Below are positions 8,291-16,061 of a stretch of 38,020 bases of DNA, in pieces. The DNA lies in NCBI GenBank assembly GCA_041656175.1, contig JBBAEA010000011.1, forward strand, positions 1 through 38,020, read 5' to 3'. Both the position numbers and the translations under genes were made by a program. Every line of letters starts with the position of its first letter. The first letter of the stretch is position 1. Source of the DNA: JBBAEA01 sp041656175. Lineage in GTDB: Bacteria > Myxococcota_A > Bradymonadia > UBA4248. The notes beneath the pieces were generated by a model. That model made no database searches. It worked only from the letters and a program-made list of their open reading frames with translations, and was not told the DNA's origin.

Positions 8291-9865
8291 CAAGTTCTCG
8301 TGTTTTTTGCGAAGTCAGCAGCCTTTGAAAAGGGTTTGCATTATCAAGTACAGAATGCGGGAATGGATAGATCATATTAATTGATGGATCTATGGGGTGG
8401 TATAAAAGATCGACGTAATCTCCAATCTTATACGATATTTCTGGAGCTTCAGTGCATTGTATAGACCCTGTAATTGTCAAAGTATGTATTTGAAAAGAAT
8501 AAGTAATATGATAGTATGGCCGACCAATATTCGCATGTATAAACTCAATATGACTAATACGTCCTTTTGCTTTTACACCATCAACAATAAGCGCAGACTT
8601 TAGCTTCGAAACTTTTGATTGTTTATGTAAATAGTTTACCCAGGCTAAAGCAGCTGAAATACCTAATACTATGGCCGTTCCAAGGCTAAAGTACGGGAAC
8701 CCCCCGCCTCTAAAAAAGAATGCAATAATCACGAATATTACAGATAATGCTAGGGTAACAGCAATCCCATGTGTAAAACGTGAACGCTTCTCTATCCATT
8801 TTTGTTGCACATCTGTAGGCGTTCTAGGCGTAATTTCTGGGAGCATTTTAAAGAGTTGGCTAGCGCCAGGTTGGTTGATGTAATAAACCTCGGCAAGTGT
8901 ATGAGCTATTGGTAGGGACATATTGCGTTCTACTAAAGCATATTCCTCGAAGTTTTTTTGTGCTTCTATATTATTGGGACTTAGCAAAACACTAAAGATG
9001 CTAATTAAGGCGAGAATGTTTGACAAACGCTCCTTGACATTGGGGTGTAGCATTTTGCTGAGAAGGCTAACTATTTCATAGGGTAAATGTTCAAGATGTG
9101 GTTCTATCGTTAATATAAAGCTCTCCTGTTCAACTTTTTCGGGGTGTATACCCGAAAAGAGCTGAAAAAGCGTAGCGGCCAGTGCGTAGGTATCGGAGGC
9201 GGGGACGGGTGCGCCAGTTAGCTGCTCTGGCGGCATAAAACCAAAAGTTCCCGCGATTGTAGAGTCACCATGCTGTATTTGGGGATTAGAGACCGCGCCA
9301 AAATCGATAAGGTAGCAGTCAAAACCCGAGTCCGCGCCTTCTTTGGGACGCAGCAAAATGTTTGAGGACTTGATATCGCGATGAACAATAGGTGGCAGAT
9401 GCGAGTGTAGCGTTTGGAGTATTCTTAAGAGTTCTAGGCCTATGTTCAGAATTTCGCGCGTTGAAAAGCGTTTACCCGCGTCGATGTAATCTTGCAAGGA
9501 CGCTGCTTCTATATACTCTTGCACAATATAGCAACTAGGTGTTTTTACGTTTAGGTCCTCTATCGCCTCGTAAAACTTTGCAACGCCTTCAACTTGTAAG
9601 AAAGATAATACTTTCGCTTCGCGCTGAAAAGATCGTAGGTTTTCCACGTTTTGATGGAATCGATGCTGAGCTGTTTAATGGCTACAGGCTTCTGATCGGA
9701 CAAGCGCCTAGCCTTGTAAACTCGACCTTGCGCTCCCTGTCCGAGCACTGACTCTAGCGCGTATTTCTTCGTAATTTCAGCCGAAATCTTCGATAAATCT
9801 AGATTTTGCTCAGTATGAGTCGCGCTGAGTTCTTCTCTTTGCTTGGACGCAAATTTGTCTTTCAT
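8259..9865 (-). pseudogene. Membrane Ser/Thr protein kinase (paralogue 2), frameshifted in the N-lobe
   Basis: Two overlapping frames make one kinase. The upstream part (from MKDKFASK at 9865) gives the glycine loop GQGAQGRVY and VAIK, and reaches KTYDLF. The downstream part resumes with QREAKVLSFLQVEG, followed by HRDIKSSN, DFG, MPPEQ, hydrophobic segments and a beta-rich DUF3592-like tail. Paralogues read ELFERES without a break, so adding one base in the A4 tract at 9627-9630 (plus strand) restores about 535 residues. The segment with the invariant Lys is thus separated from the catalytic loop. It is either a decayed kinase or a sequence error. The open frame upstream of 9865 comes from a MITE and was excluded. 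Confidence 0.85.
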
Positions 9866-9895
9866 TTTTGTGTTCACAGTGTATCGCTGATTTAA

Positions 9896-10021
9896 GGAAG
9901 CTCTGATTAATTGGGGCTTTCGCCCTTGGATGCCGTTTTTATGTGTAAGCAATTAATTTTAGGGCAGGCTTGAAACCTGCCCCTACACTCATTGACTATT
10001 TTTGCATTATTCAGAGCTTCC
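9896..10021 (+). mobile_element. Family A MITE, short form
   Basis: Termini are GGAAGCTCTGATTAAT on the left and ATTCAGAGCTTCC on the right, as imperfect inverted repeats. TTAA (9892-9895) flanks the left end, while the right flank no longer matches. The interior has the GGGGCT..GCCC block, GTTTTTATGTGTAAGC and a GGGCAGG/CCTGCCC hairpin. Length is 126 bp with no ORF. It separates kinase paralogues 2 and 3. Confidence 0.85.
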
Positions 10022-10036
10022 ACAAGTATTCTTGTC

Positions 10037-11467
10037 TCAGTTTGATCGAAATTCGAGTGTATAGTCCGACAAAGCCCAAACGACACAGTGTTCCTCTGGC
10101 TTTTCTATATTGTATGCGACTACGAACTTCTCCCCTTGTTTGTATTCACCCAAGACGCGTTTGTATCCGAAATGGGTTTTAGCATCCACTACATAGTTAT
10201 ATTTAATAACGCTTCTATCATCTTCTCTTTCAATAACAGCTATTTTGGCAAGACATAATTTGTTCTTAGCCATGAGCACGCCGCGTTTACTATGAAGATA
10301 GCCATTTGCACGTCTCTGCATGGCTCTCACTGCACAAATAATAATGATATAGATAGCAATCGCAAAGGGTATGACTATCCCTAATCTTGCAACAAGGAGA
10401 GCGAGAAGTATAAGTGAAAATTTCGATGCATTGAGAAGCTCTATTTTAAATAGCTGCTTCTTGTCGGGATTCTTGCACAAACCCAGCTTTGCCCTATATG
10501 AGAGCGGCTCCCAAAAACTTTGCAGTTCATCGTTAGGCTGTGCGAGAGCTTTGCTCTCTTTTTCCGCGATTTTTTCATAATCAAAGGGCTTTTTCTTTTC
10601 TATGGCTTTGAGCCATTCGAGTGCAATTTCTGTGTCGCTTATACGTTTTTTCACATCGGGTTCGAGAAGCTCGGCGAGTAAATTGCGTAGCCCCTTACTG
10701 GTTTTAGGCGCTAAATACGCTTCGTATTGGAGCTTAAACACCTCGCTTGGCATCGTATAAGGCGCAACGCCCGTTAACAGATGCAAGAACGTCGCTCCAA
10801 AAGCGTAAAGATCGGAAGATCTTTGGCAATCCCCCGCTATTTGCTCTGGCGGCATATACCCGAACGTCCCCGCCACCGTCGAACCCTCGCCTCTAAGCTG
10901 TGGGTTTGCCACCGAGCCAAAATCGATGAGGTAGCACGCGTAGGGTTTCTGCCTATCGTTTGTCTCGCGCAGCAATATGTTGGATGGCTTTATATCGCGG
11001 TGTATGACGGGCGGGTGAAGGCTGTGGAGTTCGCGCAGAATTCCTAGCAATTCTATGCCGATGCCGACACACTCTGCTTCGCTAAACTGCCTAGCTTCAT
11101 CAATGAGTTTTTGCAACGATGGCGCGTCGATGTACTCTTGTACGATGTAGCTTTGTGGGTCATCGCCTTTGAGATCCTCGATAAAATCATGGAATTTGGG
11201 AACGCCTTCGATTGCTAGCTTTCGTAAAACACGCGATTCGCGCTCGAATAACTCGTAGGATTTCCATGCGTCGATGGAACGTATTTTGAGCGCTTTAACG
11301 GCGACTTTCCGCCCACTGTTTTGGTCAAACGCGAGGTAGGTCTTGCCCATGCTCCCTTCGCCTATGCACGAAATATAGCGGTAGCGCTCGGCTAGTAGCG
11401 CGGGCGTTTGCAGCGACTCGCCTACGTCGAAATCCTCTGCTCTTGCTTGCTCAAGTATTCCTTGCAT
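10037..11467 (-). CDS. Membrane Ser/Thr protein kinase with C-terminal DUF3592-like domain (paralogue 3)
   Basis: A 476-aa Hanks-type kinase very similar to paralogue 1 (shared blocks SYIVQEYIDAPSLQKL, HRDIKPSNILL, AGTFGYMPPEQI and EVFKLQYE). It has the glycine loop GEGSMGKTY, VAVK, HRD and DFG motifs. After the kinase domain are a charged linker, one long or two short hydrophobic segments (LILLALLVARLGIVIPFAIA and beyond) and a tail ending near HCVVWALSDY. AGGGAG lies about 8 nt before the ATG, so the start is well supported. It is probably transcribed towards the other two kinases, but repeats lie between them and could break the transcript. No phosphatase gene lies nearby. Confidence 0.93.
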   Translation of the reverse strand: MQGILEQARAEDFDVGESLQTPALLAERYRYISCIGEGSMGKTYLAFDQNSGRKVAVKALKIRSIDAWKSYELFERESRVLRKLAIEGVPKFHDFIEDLKGDDPQSYIVQEYIDAPSLQKLIDEARQFSEAECVGIGIELLGILRELHSLHPPVIHRDIKPSNILLRETNDRQKPYACYLIDFGSVANPQLRGEGSTVAGTFGYMPPEQIAGDCQRSSDLYAFGATFLHLLTGVAPYTMPSEVFKLQYEAYLAPKTSKGLRNLLAELLEPDVKKRISDTEIALEWLKAIEKKKPFDYEKIAEKESKALAQPNDELQSFWEPLSYRAKLGLCKNPDKKQLFKIELLNASKFSLILLALLVARLGIVIPFAIAIYIIIICAVRAMQRRANGYLHSKRGVLMAKNKLCLAKIAVIEREDDRSVIKYNYVVDAKTHFGYKRVLGEYKQGEKFVVAYNIEKPEEHCVVWALSDYTLEFRSN

Positions 11468-11614
11468 TTGTACGCACTCCCTTTCGCGATGGCTTGTGAC
11501 CGAATTCGTAGACCACTAATTCCCCACCAACAAAGTAATTACATGAGCAAAAATTATTATTCCAGCAAATGCATTAAATGCACATTACTTTGCTTTAAAG
11601 CCTTGATTTTTTGG

Positions 11615-11841
11615 CAGGGGGGCTTCGCCGCCCCTACGCGCGGGCTTCCTCGTAAAATACAACAATTCGCGCTCTATTTTGTGCGGTGTATTGAATGCAT
11701 GCCATCCATGGCATGCAGCCCTACGAGCCGCCTATCGGCGTTCGATTTCGACTTCCTTGTCGAAATCCCACTAGACGCTCAACCACCGCATAAAATGCGT
11801 CACGAGGCGACTTTTTCAGGCGATCCCGCGCTACCCCCCCC
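11615..11841 (-). repeat. Family B palindromic element, copy 2, with internal insertions
   Basis: Read on the minus strand it starts with a G run and TAGCGCGGGATCGC, and ends with GAAGCCCGCGCGTAGGGGCG and a C6 run. At about 227 bp it is longer than other copies. Extra internal palindromes include GCATGCCAT/ATGGCATGC with a 2-nt spacer and a TTTCGAC/GTCGAAA stem. It lies upstream of kinase paralogue 3. Confidence 0.75.
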
Positions 11842-11907
11842 AATCTTTCGCATTTACAATATTTAGCCCCAAAAAGGAGAAATCGTTCCCCTTATCATTA
11901 TATATCG

Positions 11908-12282
11908 TTAAGAGATCTCTGATTATTGCAAAAATAGTCATAAAACGAGCTAGCAAAAGTAAGGAGAGCAAGGCGAGTATTAAATTAAAGTCAATAAAAT
12001 CAATGTTCTATACACAAAACGGCATCCAAGCGCTCAGTTCCTCAATTCCGACTACGATTTGCGCTGCACTCACGCAGGCTTGCGTTCGATTGCGCAAATC
12101 TAGTCTCATGAAAAACTTACGGTTTTTCTTTCTTGTTCGCATGTCTCAAGCGCAAGCGAGCTTGGCTTGGACATGCTCACTGCGAAAGCGGGCCATCAAC
12201 TCGTAAAACACTTAGTTTTACTCGTTTCGACCCCTTGTACGAGGCTTGGGGCGGTAGCTCCAATTAATCAGAGCGTCCTTAA
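11908..12282 (-). mobile_element. Family A MITE, long form, with perfect TTAA target duplication
   Basis: The 367-bp element (11912-12278) is bounded by GAGATCTCTGATT and AATCAGAGCGTCC, flanked on both sides by TTAA (11908-11911 and 12279-12282). Inside is a cassette of about 205 bp (12031-12236), about 95 per cent identical by eye to the inverse-oriented copy at 24393. It encodes no transposase. The right TTAA contains the stop codon of the nitrilase-fold gene. Termini and YTAR target fit IS5-family elements. Confidence 0.9.
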
Positions 12283-13190
12283 CGTTTATAGGGTACGCGA
12301 ACCGAGGGTTCAAATGCGCTGTTGGCCTTTGCGAATAAGTTTTCGTAAGAGGCACAGTTGCGATCTTGCATGTGATCGAAGGTTTGTTTGACGTTAGAGC
12401 CAGGGGCAACGAATTTTAGTGCATCTGGCTTTAGTATTGCGGAACAATATTCGTCGCTAGCGCGACAACGCGTCATGGTGAAACCAGTCGGATCACAGAT
12501 CATGGAGCCACCAAAGAAGTAGGCGCCACCCGCGTCTTGGCCAACGGCGTTAGAGGCAACCCAATACACGTGGTTGTCGTAGGCGCGAGCGCGGTTGGTG
12601 AGCTCCCAGTGCTCGTAAGTTCGCATAAGCGCCGAGGGGCGCGCGATAATTTCTGCTCCCATAATAGCAGTTGCGCGGGCAAGTTCGGGGAAATCACCGT
12701 CGTAGCAGATGACGACGCCAAGTTTTCCAAAGCGCGTATCGACACAAAGCGGTTTTGATCCAGGCGTTGTCCAGCCAGGGTTTGCCGAGCCTTCCTCGGG
12801 TAGGGCCAAGCGCTCCGCTGTGAAGGGGTGGGTTTTGCGATACACGCCTAAGAGCCCAGTTTCGTCGATGATGGCGGCCGAATTATACACTCGCCCGTCC
12901 TGTTCGGGAGCGCGTTCGTAGGTCGGAAAAACGATGCAGCAGTTGTACTTTTTAGCCCATTTGACAACTTCGTTCGTTAATTTTCCGGGAATAGTGTCGA
13001 TGGCTTTGTAAAGTGCTTCTCGACCACCGATGGGCGTAAAGCCAGTCGTGATGGATTCGGGCAAAACGATAAGATCTGGCTTTGTATCTTCTACGCATGC
13101 GGCGATGTTATCGTGAATAATCTTCATGTTATCGTCGACTTGCATGGGTTTAATACCAAACTGAAGTGCAACAGCTTTACATTCTTTCAT
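12279..13190 (-). CDS. Carbon-nitrogen hydrolase (nitrilase superfamily)
   Basis: A 303-aa cytosolic amidohydrolase. The Glu-Lys-Cys triad is visible: E45 in VLPES, K119 in YRKTHPF and C162 in VVICYDGDFPE. The later motif ASNAVGQDAGGAYFFGGS is typical of amidase branches of the family. The substrate cannot be fixed from sequence; an aliphatic amide or carbamoyl compound is plausible. The stop codon TAA (12279-12281) lies in the TTAA target duplication of a MITE, so the insertion abuts the very end of the gene. The ATG is preceded by an AAAGGAGC-like site. It is monocistronic in this window. Confidence 0.93.
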   Translation of the reverse strand: MKECKAVALQFGIKPMQVDDNMKIIHDNIAACVEDTKPDLIVLPESITTGFTPIGGREALYKAIDTIPGKLTNEVVKWAKKYNCCIVFPTYERAPEQDGRVYNSAAIIDETGLLGVYRKTHPFTAERLALPEEGSANPGWTTPGSKPLCVDTRFGKLGVVICYDGDFPELARATAIMGAEIIARPSALMRTYEHWELTNRARAYDNHVYWVASNAVGQDAGGAYFFGGSMICDPTGFTMTRCRASDEYCSAILKPDALKFVAPGSNVKQTFDHMQDRNCASYENLFAKANSAFEPSVRVPYKR

Positions 13191-13312
13191 CTTTGCTCCT
13201 TTTGTGACTATTTAAACAAGCGCCCCCCTTTTCAAAAGCCGCTAGCATTATTGTCTTTTTGGCGCGATCTGACAAGGCACTTGGCGCTAAGCTCACACTT
13301 TAAGGGGTTTTC

Positions 13313-13497
13313 TGAGAGTTTCCCCCCGTACCCACCTTCCCAAAGAAAGCACTTTTGAAGTGCCACTCGAATATACTTCCGGTACGCTTTATATTTACCA
13401 TATTTTATTCGCAATTCTGCTTTTACTTCTCTACAAAACGTCTCTTTTTTATTAAAACTGTAACGTTTTGTAAAAATGAATTCACGATTTTGAGCCG
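13313..13497. repeat. Family C repeat, copy 3 (diverged)
   Basis: This shares with the other copies a CCCCCCGTACCC head, AAAGAAAGCAC, CTCTACAAAACGTCTC, TTAAAACTGTA and a TTTGTAAAA block before a GAGCCG end. It is more diverged and its head hairpin is imperfect. It fills most of the gap between the nitrilase-fold gene and the amidase gene. Confidence 0.65.
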
Positions 13498-13574
13498 TAT
13501 CTTGGCGATGATGCCACTTCGTATTTGGCTTTTAGCGAAGAAATATAAGCGTGTTTGGCGAGTCCAGAAATATA

Positions 13575-13602
13575 AAAGGATGCAGCAAATGCTGCACCCT
13601 TT
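13575..13602 (-). terminator. Probable intrinsic terminator of the amidase gene
   Basis: On the minus strand AAAGGGTGCAGCA pairs with TGCTGCATCCTTT (one mismatch), followed by TTAT-rich bases. It lies about 85 bp past the stop codon at 13685. A second perfect hairpin lies between the two (13622-13654). Confidence 0.5.
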
Positions 13603-13621
13603 ATGGTATCGCGCGAATGCT

Positions 13622-13654
13622 AAAGAGCTTTCGGGCGAATGCCGAAAGCTCTTT
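13622..13654. other. Perfect 13-bp hairpin downstream of the amidase gene
   Basis: AAAGAGCTTTCGG (13622-13634) pairs with CCGAAAGCTCTTT (13642-13654) around a 7-nt loop. It lies 31 bp after the amidase stop on the minus strand. No U-tract follows, so it may protect the RNA 3' end or act together with the next hairpin. Confidence 0.55.
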
Positions 13655-13684
13655 GGCATAGTTTAAGCAAGTTAATAGTCGCTC

Positions 13685-15334
13685 TTAGAGACTATTGAAA
13701 TTCTCAACCGCTTTGTTTTGGCGCTCTGGATTGGTCGGAACTGCGCATCTTTCGTAGTTCCTTGCGATACTGAGTGCTGCTTCTTTAGCACCTTGAGCCG
13801 TGTTGGAGCGAGTATCATTAATCATGCGTTTGTACGCTCTATTCTCGCTACCAAAGAGTTCCTTCTTAATGAAGGTCAACTGCTTATCAAGGGATGCCCA
13901 CTTGCTCTTTTGCTCGTAAGTAGCTCCACAGTGCTGGTAGAGATTATACTTCCTATCATCCCACTGTACAATGCCCTTTCCGCCTCTATCTGGGCTGCCC
14001 TTAACCTGTTCTGCATCAGGCTGGTAATGGCTCTCGGTATAAATGTTGCCCAAGAAACCGCAGGCAATCGCCTTTTTGTTCGCTTGATTAGGGAAGCACT
14101 CCCTAATTAAGTAATCGTATATCGGACGAATGTTATGGTATCCAATCGCAGGATATCCTGACCCACTATTGGGAGTGCTGGGTGTTGTGGGTTTATTGGG
14201 CGCTTGCGTTTGGTTTGGTGCTGGTGTCGACCCAGAGCCACCAGGTATTTTAATCACTTGTCCAACACTAATGCGGTTGGGGTTGGATATGCCGTTATAC
14301 CTCGCCAATGCTTGGTAACCACCCGCCACTTTGAATCTGCTAGCGATGGCGCCGAGGGTATCGCCAGATTTTACCGTATAAGTCGCAGGCTTGTTTGTTG
14401 TGGCTGCAGGTTTAGAACCACCGGGTATTTTAATCACTTGTCCAACACTAATGCGGTTGGGGTTGGATATGCCGTTATGTCTCGCCAATGCTTGGTAACC
14501 ACCCGCTACTTTGAATTTGCCAGCGATGGCGCCGAGGGTATCGCCAGGCTTTACCGTATAAGTTGCAGGCGCGGTTGTTGGGGTTGTTGGGGCTGCAGGC
14601 TTAGAGCTTCCAGGTATCTTAATCACTTGTCCAACACTAATGCGGTTGGGGTTGGATATGCCATTATACCTCGCCAAGGCTTGGTAGCCACCCGATACTT
14701 TAAAGCGACTTGCAATCCCACCCAAGGTATCACCGCTTCGGACGGTATATGCTTGTGAAGCGCCACCAGAAGATGCATTGCCTGGGTTTTGAGTTGCTGG
14801 TGGTTTGGGTGTTCCACCCGAAGATATGCCGTTTTTGATATCCTTTGCCACCTCTCCGCTCTTGAGCTTATTTTTGAGATACGGTCCAGGACAGGCGGTG
14901 GAGGCAAACATATAGTGAGCAGTCAAGCTAGCTGAAGCACTGCCGTCAAAGTATGGCGATATGCCATAACGCGAACAGATATCGCGACAAAGCGCGATGG
15001 TAGACCGATAGGCAGCATCCGAAACTGTCCAGTTTGGAGCTCCGCTATTGTTTGCTACCTCGAAGGTTAAAGCTGCATGATCATTGGAACCACTGCTAGA
15101 CGTCCATGCCCGGCGATTCTCAGCGACACCAGCACAGATAGAACCATCTGAACCAATGTAGTAGTTGGCGCTGGCACCACCGCCGTTTTTGTGCATATTG
15201 GCACAAGAGACAGCGCCCATGTTGCCCGCCATGTGGTGGATGGTGATTTTACTGATCGACTTATTCCTTGGATTACTATTCTTGCTCCCAAAATCGACCT
15301 TCGATGACGCTAATGATGAACTCTTCGCTGACAT
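13685..15334 (-). CDS. Endolysin-like N-acetylmuramoyl-L-alanine amidase with three LysM repeats and a phage-lysozyme-like domain
   Basis: A 549-aa three-part murein hydrolase. The N-terminal Amidase_2/PGRP-like domain (about 25-170) has ITIHH and TAHYMFASTACPG, which supply the likely zinc ligands. Three LysM domains follow (about 190-375, motif YTVKSGDTLGAIASRFKVAG), separated by Pro/Thr/Ala linkers and nearly identical at DNA level (14230-14740). The C-terminal part (about 400-549; GFLGNIYTESHYQPDA, GIVQWDDR) resembles the phage tail lysozyme family. No signal peptide is seen, so export would need a holin, phage tail or another route. GGAG lies upstream of the ATG. No other phage genes are nearby, so it may be a domesticated lysin. 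Confidence 0.9.
   Translation of the reverse strand: MSAKSSSLASSKVDFGSKNSNPRNKSISKITIHHMAGNMGAVSCANMHKNGGGASANYYIGSDGSICAGVAENRRAWTSSSGSNDHAALTFEVANNSGAPNWTVSDAAYRSTIALCRDICSRYGISPYFDGSASASLTAHYMFASTACPGPYLKNKLKSGEVAKDIKNGISSGGTPKPPATQNPGNASSGGASQAYTVRSGDTLGGIASRFKVSGGYQALARYNGISNPNRISVGQVIKIPGSSKPAAPTTPTTAPATYTVKPGDTLGAIAGKFKVAGGYQALARHNGISNPNRISVGQVIKIPGGSKPAATTNKPATYTVKSGDTLGAIASRFKVAGGYQALARYNGISNPNRISVGQVIKIPGGSGSTPAPNQTQAPNKPTTPSTPNSGSGYPAIGYHNIRPIYDYLIRECFPNQANKKAIACGFLGNIYTESHYQPDAEQVKGSPDRGGKGIVQWDDRKYNLYQHCGATYEQKSKWASLDKQLTFIKKELFGSENRAYKRMINDTRSNTAQGAKEAALSIARNYERCAVPTNPERQNKAVENFNSL
14230..14740 (-). repeat. Three near-identical LysM-encoding direct repeats
   Basis: Blocks containing ATTTTAATCACTTGTCCAAC recur near 14245, 14425 and 14615 (plus-strand reading) inside the amidase gene. 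The near-identity at nucleotide level points to recent duplication or gene conversion and makes the copy number prone to change by recombination. Confidence 0.9.
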
Positions 15335-15497
15335 TTTATTGTCTCCTTACAAAATTCTGTACAAGCATTCGGGCGAAAATGCCCGAAATTAGGTACATTT
15401 CTACTAATGCATATTTAGCATGTTTAGAGTAAAATATCAAGCGCTTTTTCTTTATTTTTTGCTTTTTTTGTAAGTTTTTATGATGTTTCGTGCCTTC

Positions 15498-15563
15498 CGT
15501 GTTTTTCGTGGTAAAAAAATAAAGCGTTGATGGTGGAAAGAATGATGAAACACGAAAAACACG
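15498..15563. repeat. Inverted CACGAAAAACACG repeat
   Basis: CGTGTTTTTCGTG (15498-15510) and CACGAAAAACACG (15551-15563) are perfect inverted arms. They sit in an A/T-rich gap with further CGTG/CACG units around them. No gene is supported in 15335-15575. Confidence 0.7.
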
Positions 15564-15576
15564 AAAAAAATCTTCC

Positions 15577-15715
15577 CTAAGGATGCTCTGATTAATGCAA
15601 AAACAGTAGGGGCGGTTTCGAAGCTGCCCTTGATAAAACAACGAAAATCAGGCGAGTGTTTAAAATAAAGTCAGTAAAATCAATAATCTACATACAAAAT
15701 CAGAGCATTCCTTAG
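15577..15715 (-). mobile_element. Family A MITE, short form
   Basis: The 131-bp element (15581-15711) is bounded by GGATGCTCTGATTAATGC and ATCAGAGCATTCC. Flanks are CTAA on the left and TTAG on the right; both fit YTAR but are not identical. The interior shares AATAAAGTCAGTAAAATCAA and a GGGGCGG/CTGCCC hairpin with other copies. It holds no ORF. Confidence 0.85.
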
Positions 15716-15740
15716 AGTTTGGACGCAATGCGCAGGGTAC

Positions 15741-15890
15741 GGGGGGGGTAGCGCGGGATCGCCTACTAAAAGGCGTTACGAACGCATATTGTGCGGTGGA
15801 TGCGCGATTAGCAAATACACCGCACAATATTTTGCGTTCGTTATCGCATTTTAGGAGGAAGCCCGCGCGTAGGGGGGCAATGCCCCCCAC
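15741..15890 (+). repeat. Family B palindromic element, copy 3
   Basis: It starts with a G8 run and TAGCGCGGGATCGC, and ends GAAGCCCGCGCGTAGGGGGG followed by a C6 run. The central stem is perfect: ATATTGTGCGGTG (15786-15798) with CACCGCACAATAT (15818-15830). It lies right next to a family A MITE and upstream of pepT. Confidence 0.85.
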
Positions 15891-16061
15891 AAAAAATGTG
15901 AAAAGCAGCGAGATACGGCGACGAAAACGGTGTTTTAGACATGGTTTGCTACTAAAATGCTGAGTTTTTAGCTTCGATTGCTTGAAAATTATACAGAATT
16001 GCTTAAAACTTTGCAGCGGCGCGGGGTGGGAGTTCGGGCGGCGAAAACACAAAGGAAGGAT

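Noticed and set aside
12003..12391. Open frames within the long MITE
   Set aside because: They have no start site or motifs and are not kept in the second copy; the cassette looks structural rather than coding.
14090..14125. TTAGGGAAGCACTCC-like stretch resembling a MITE end inside the amidase gene
   Set aside because: It encodes part of the conserved lysozyme-like domain and lacks the CTCTGATT core; the similarity is chance.
14204..14758. Plus-strand repetitive open frame over the LysM repeats
   Set aside because: Antisense shadow of the repeated LysM coding sequence.
15336..15641. Minus-strand open frame of 101 codons upstream of the amidase gene
   Set aside because: It is Lys/Phe/Thr low-complexity sequence translated from the CACGAA repeat and MITE; no ribosome-binding site or motif.
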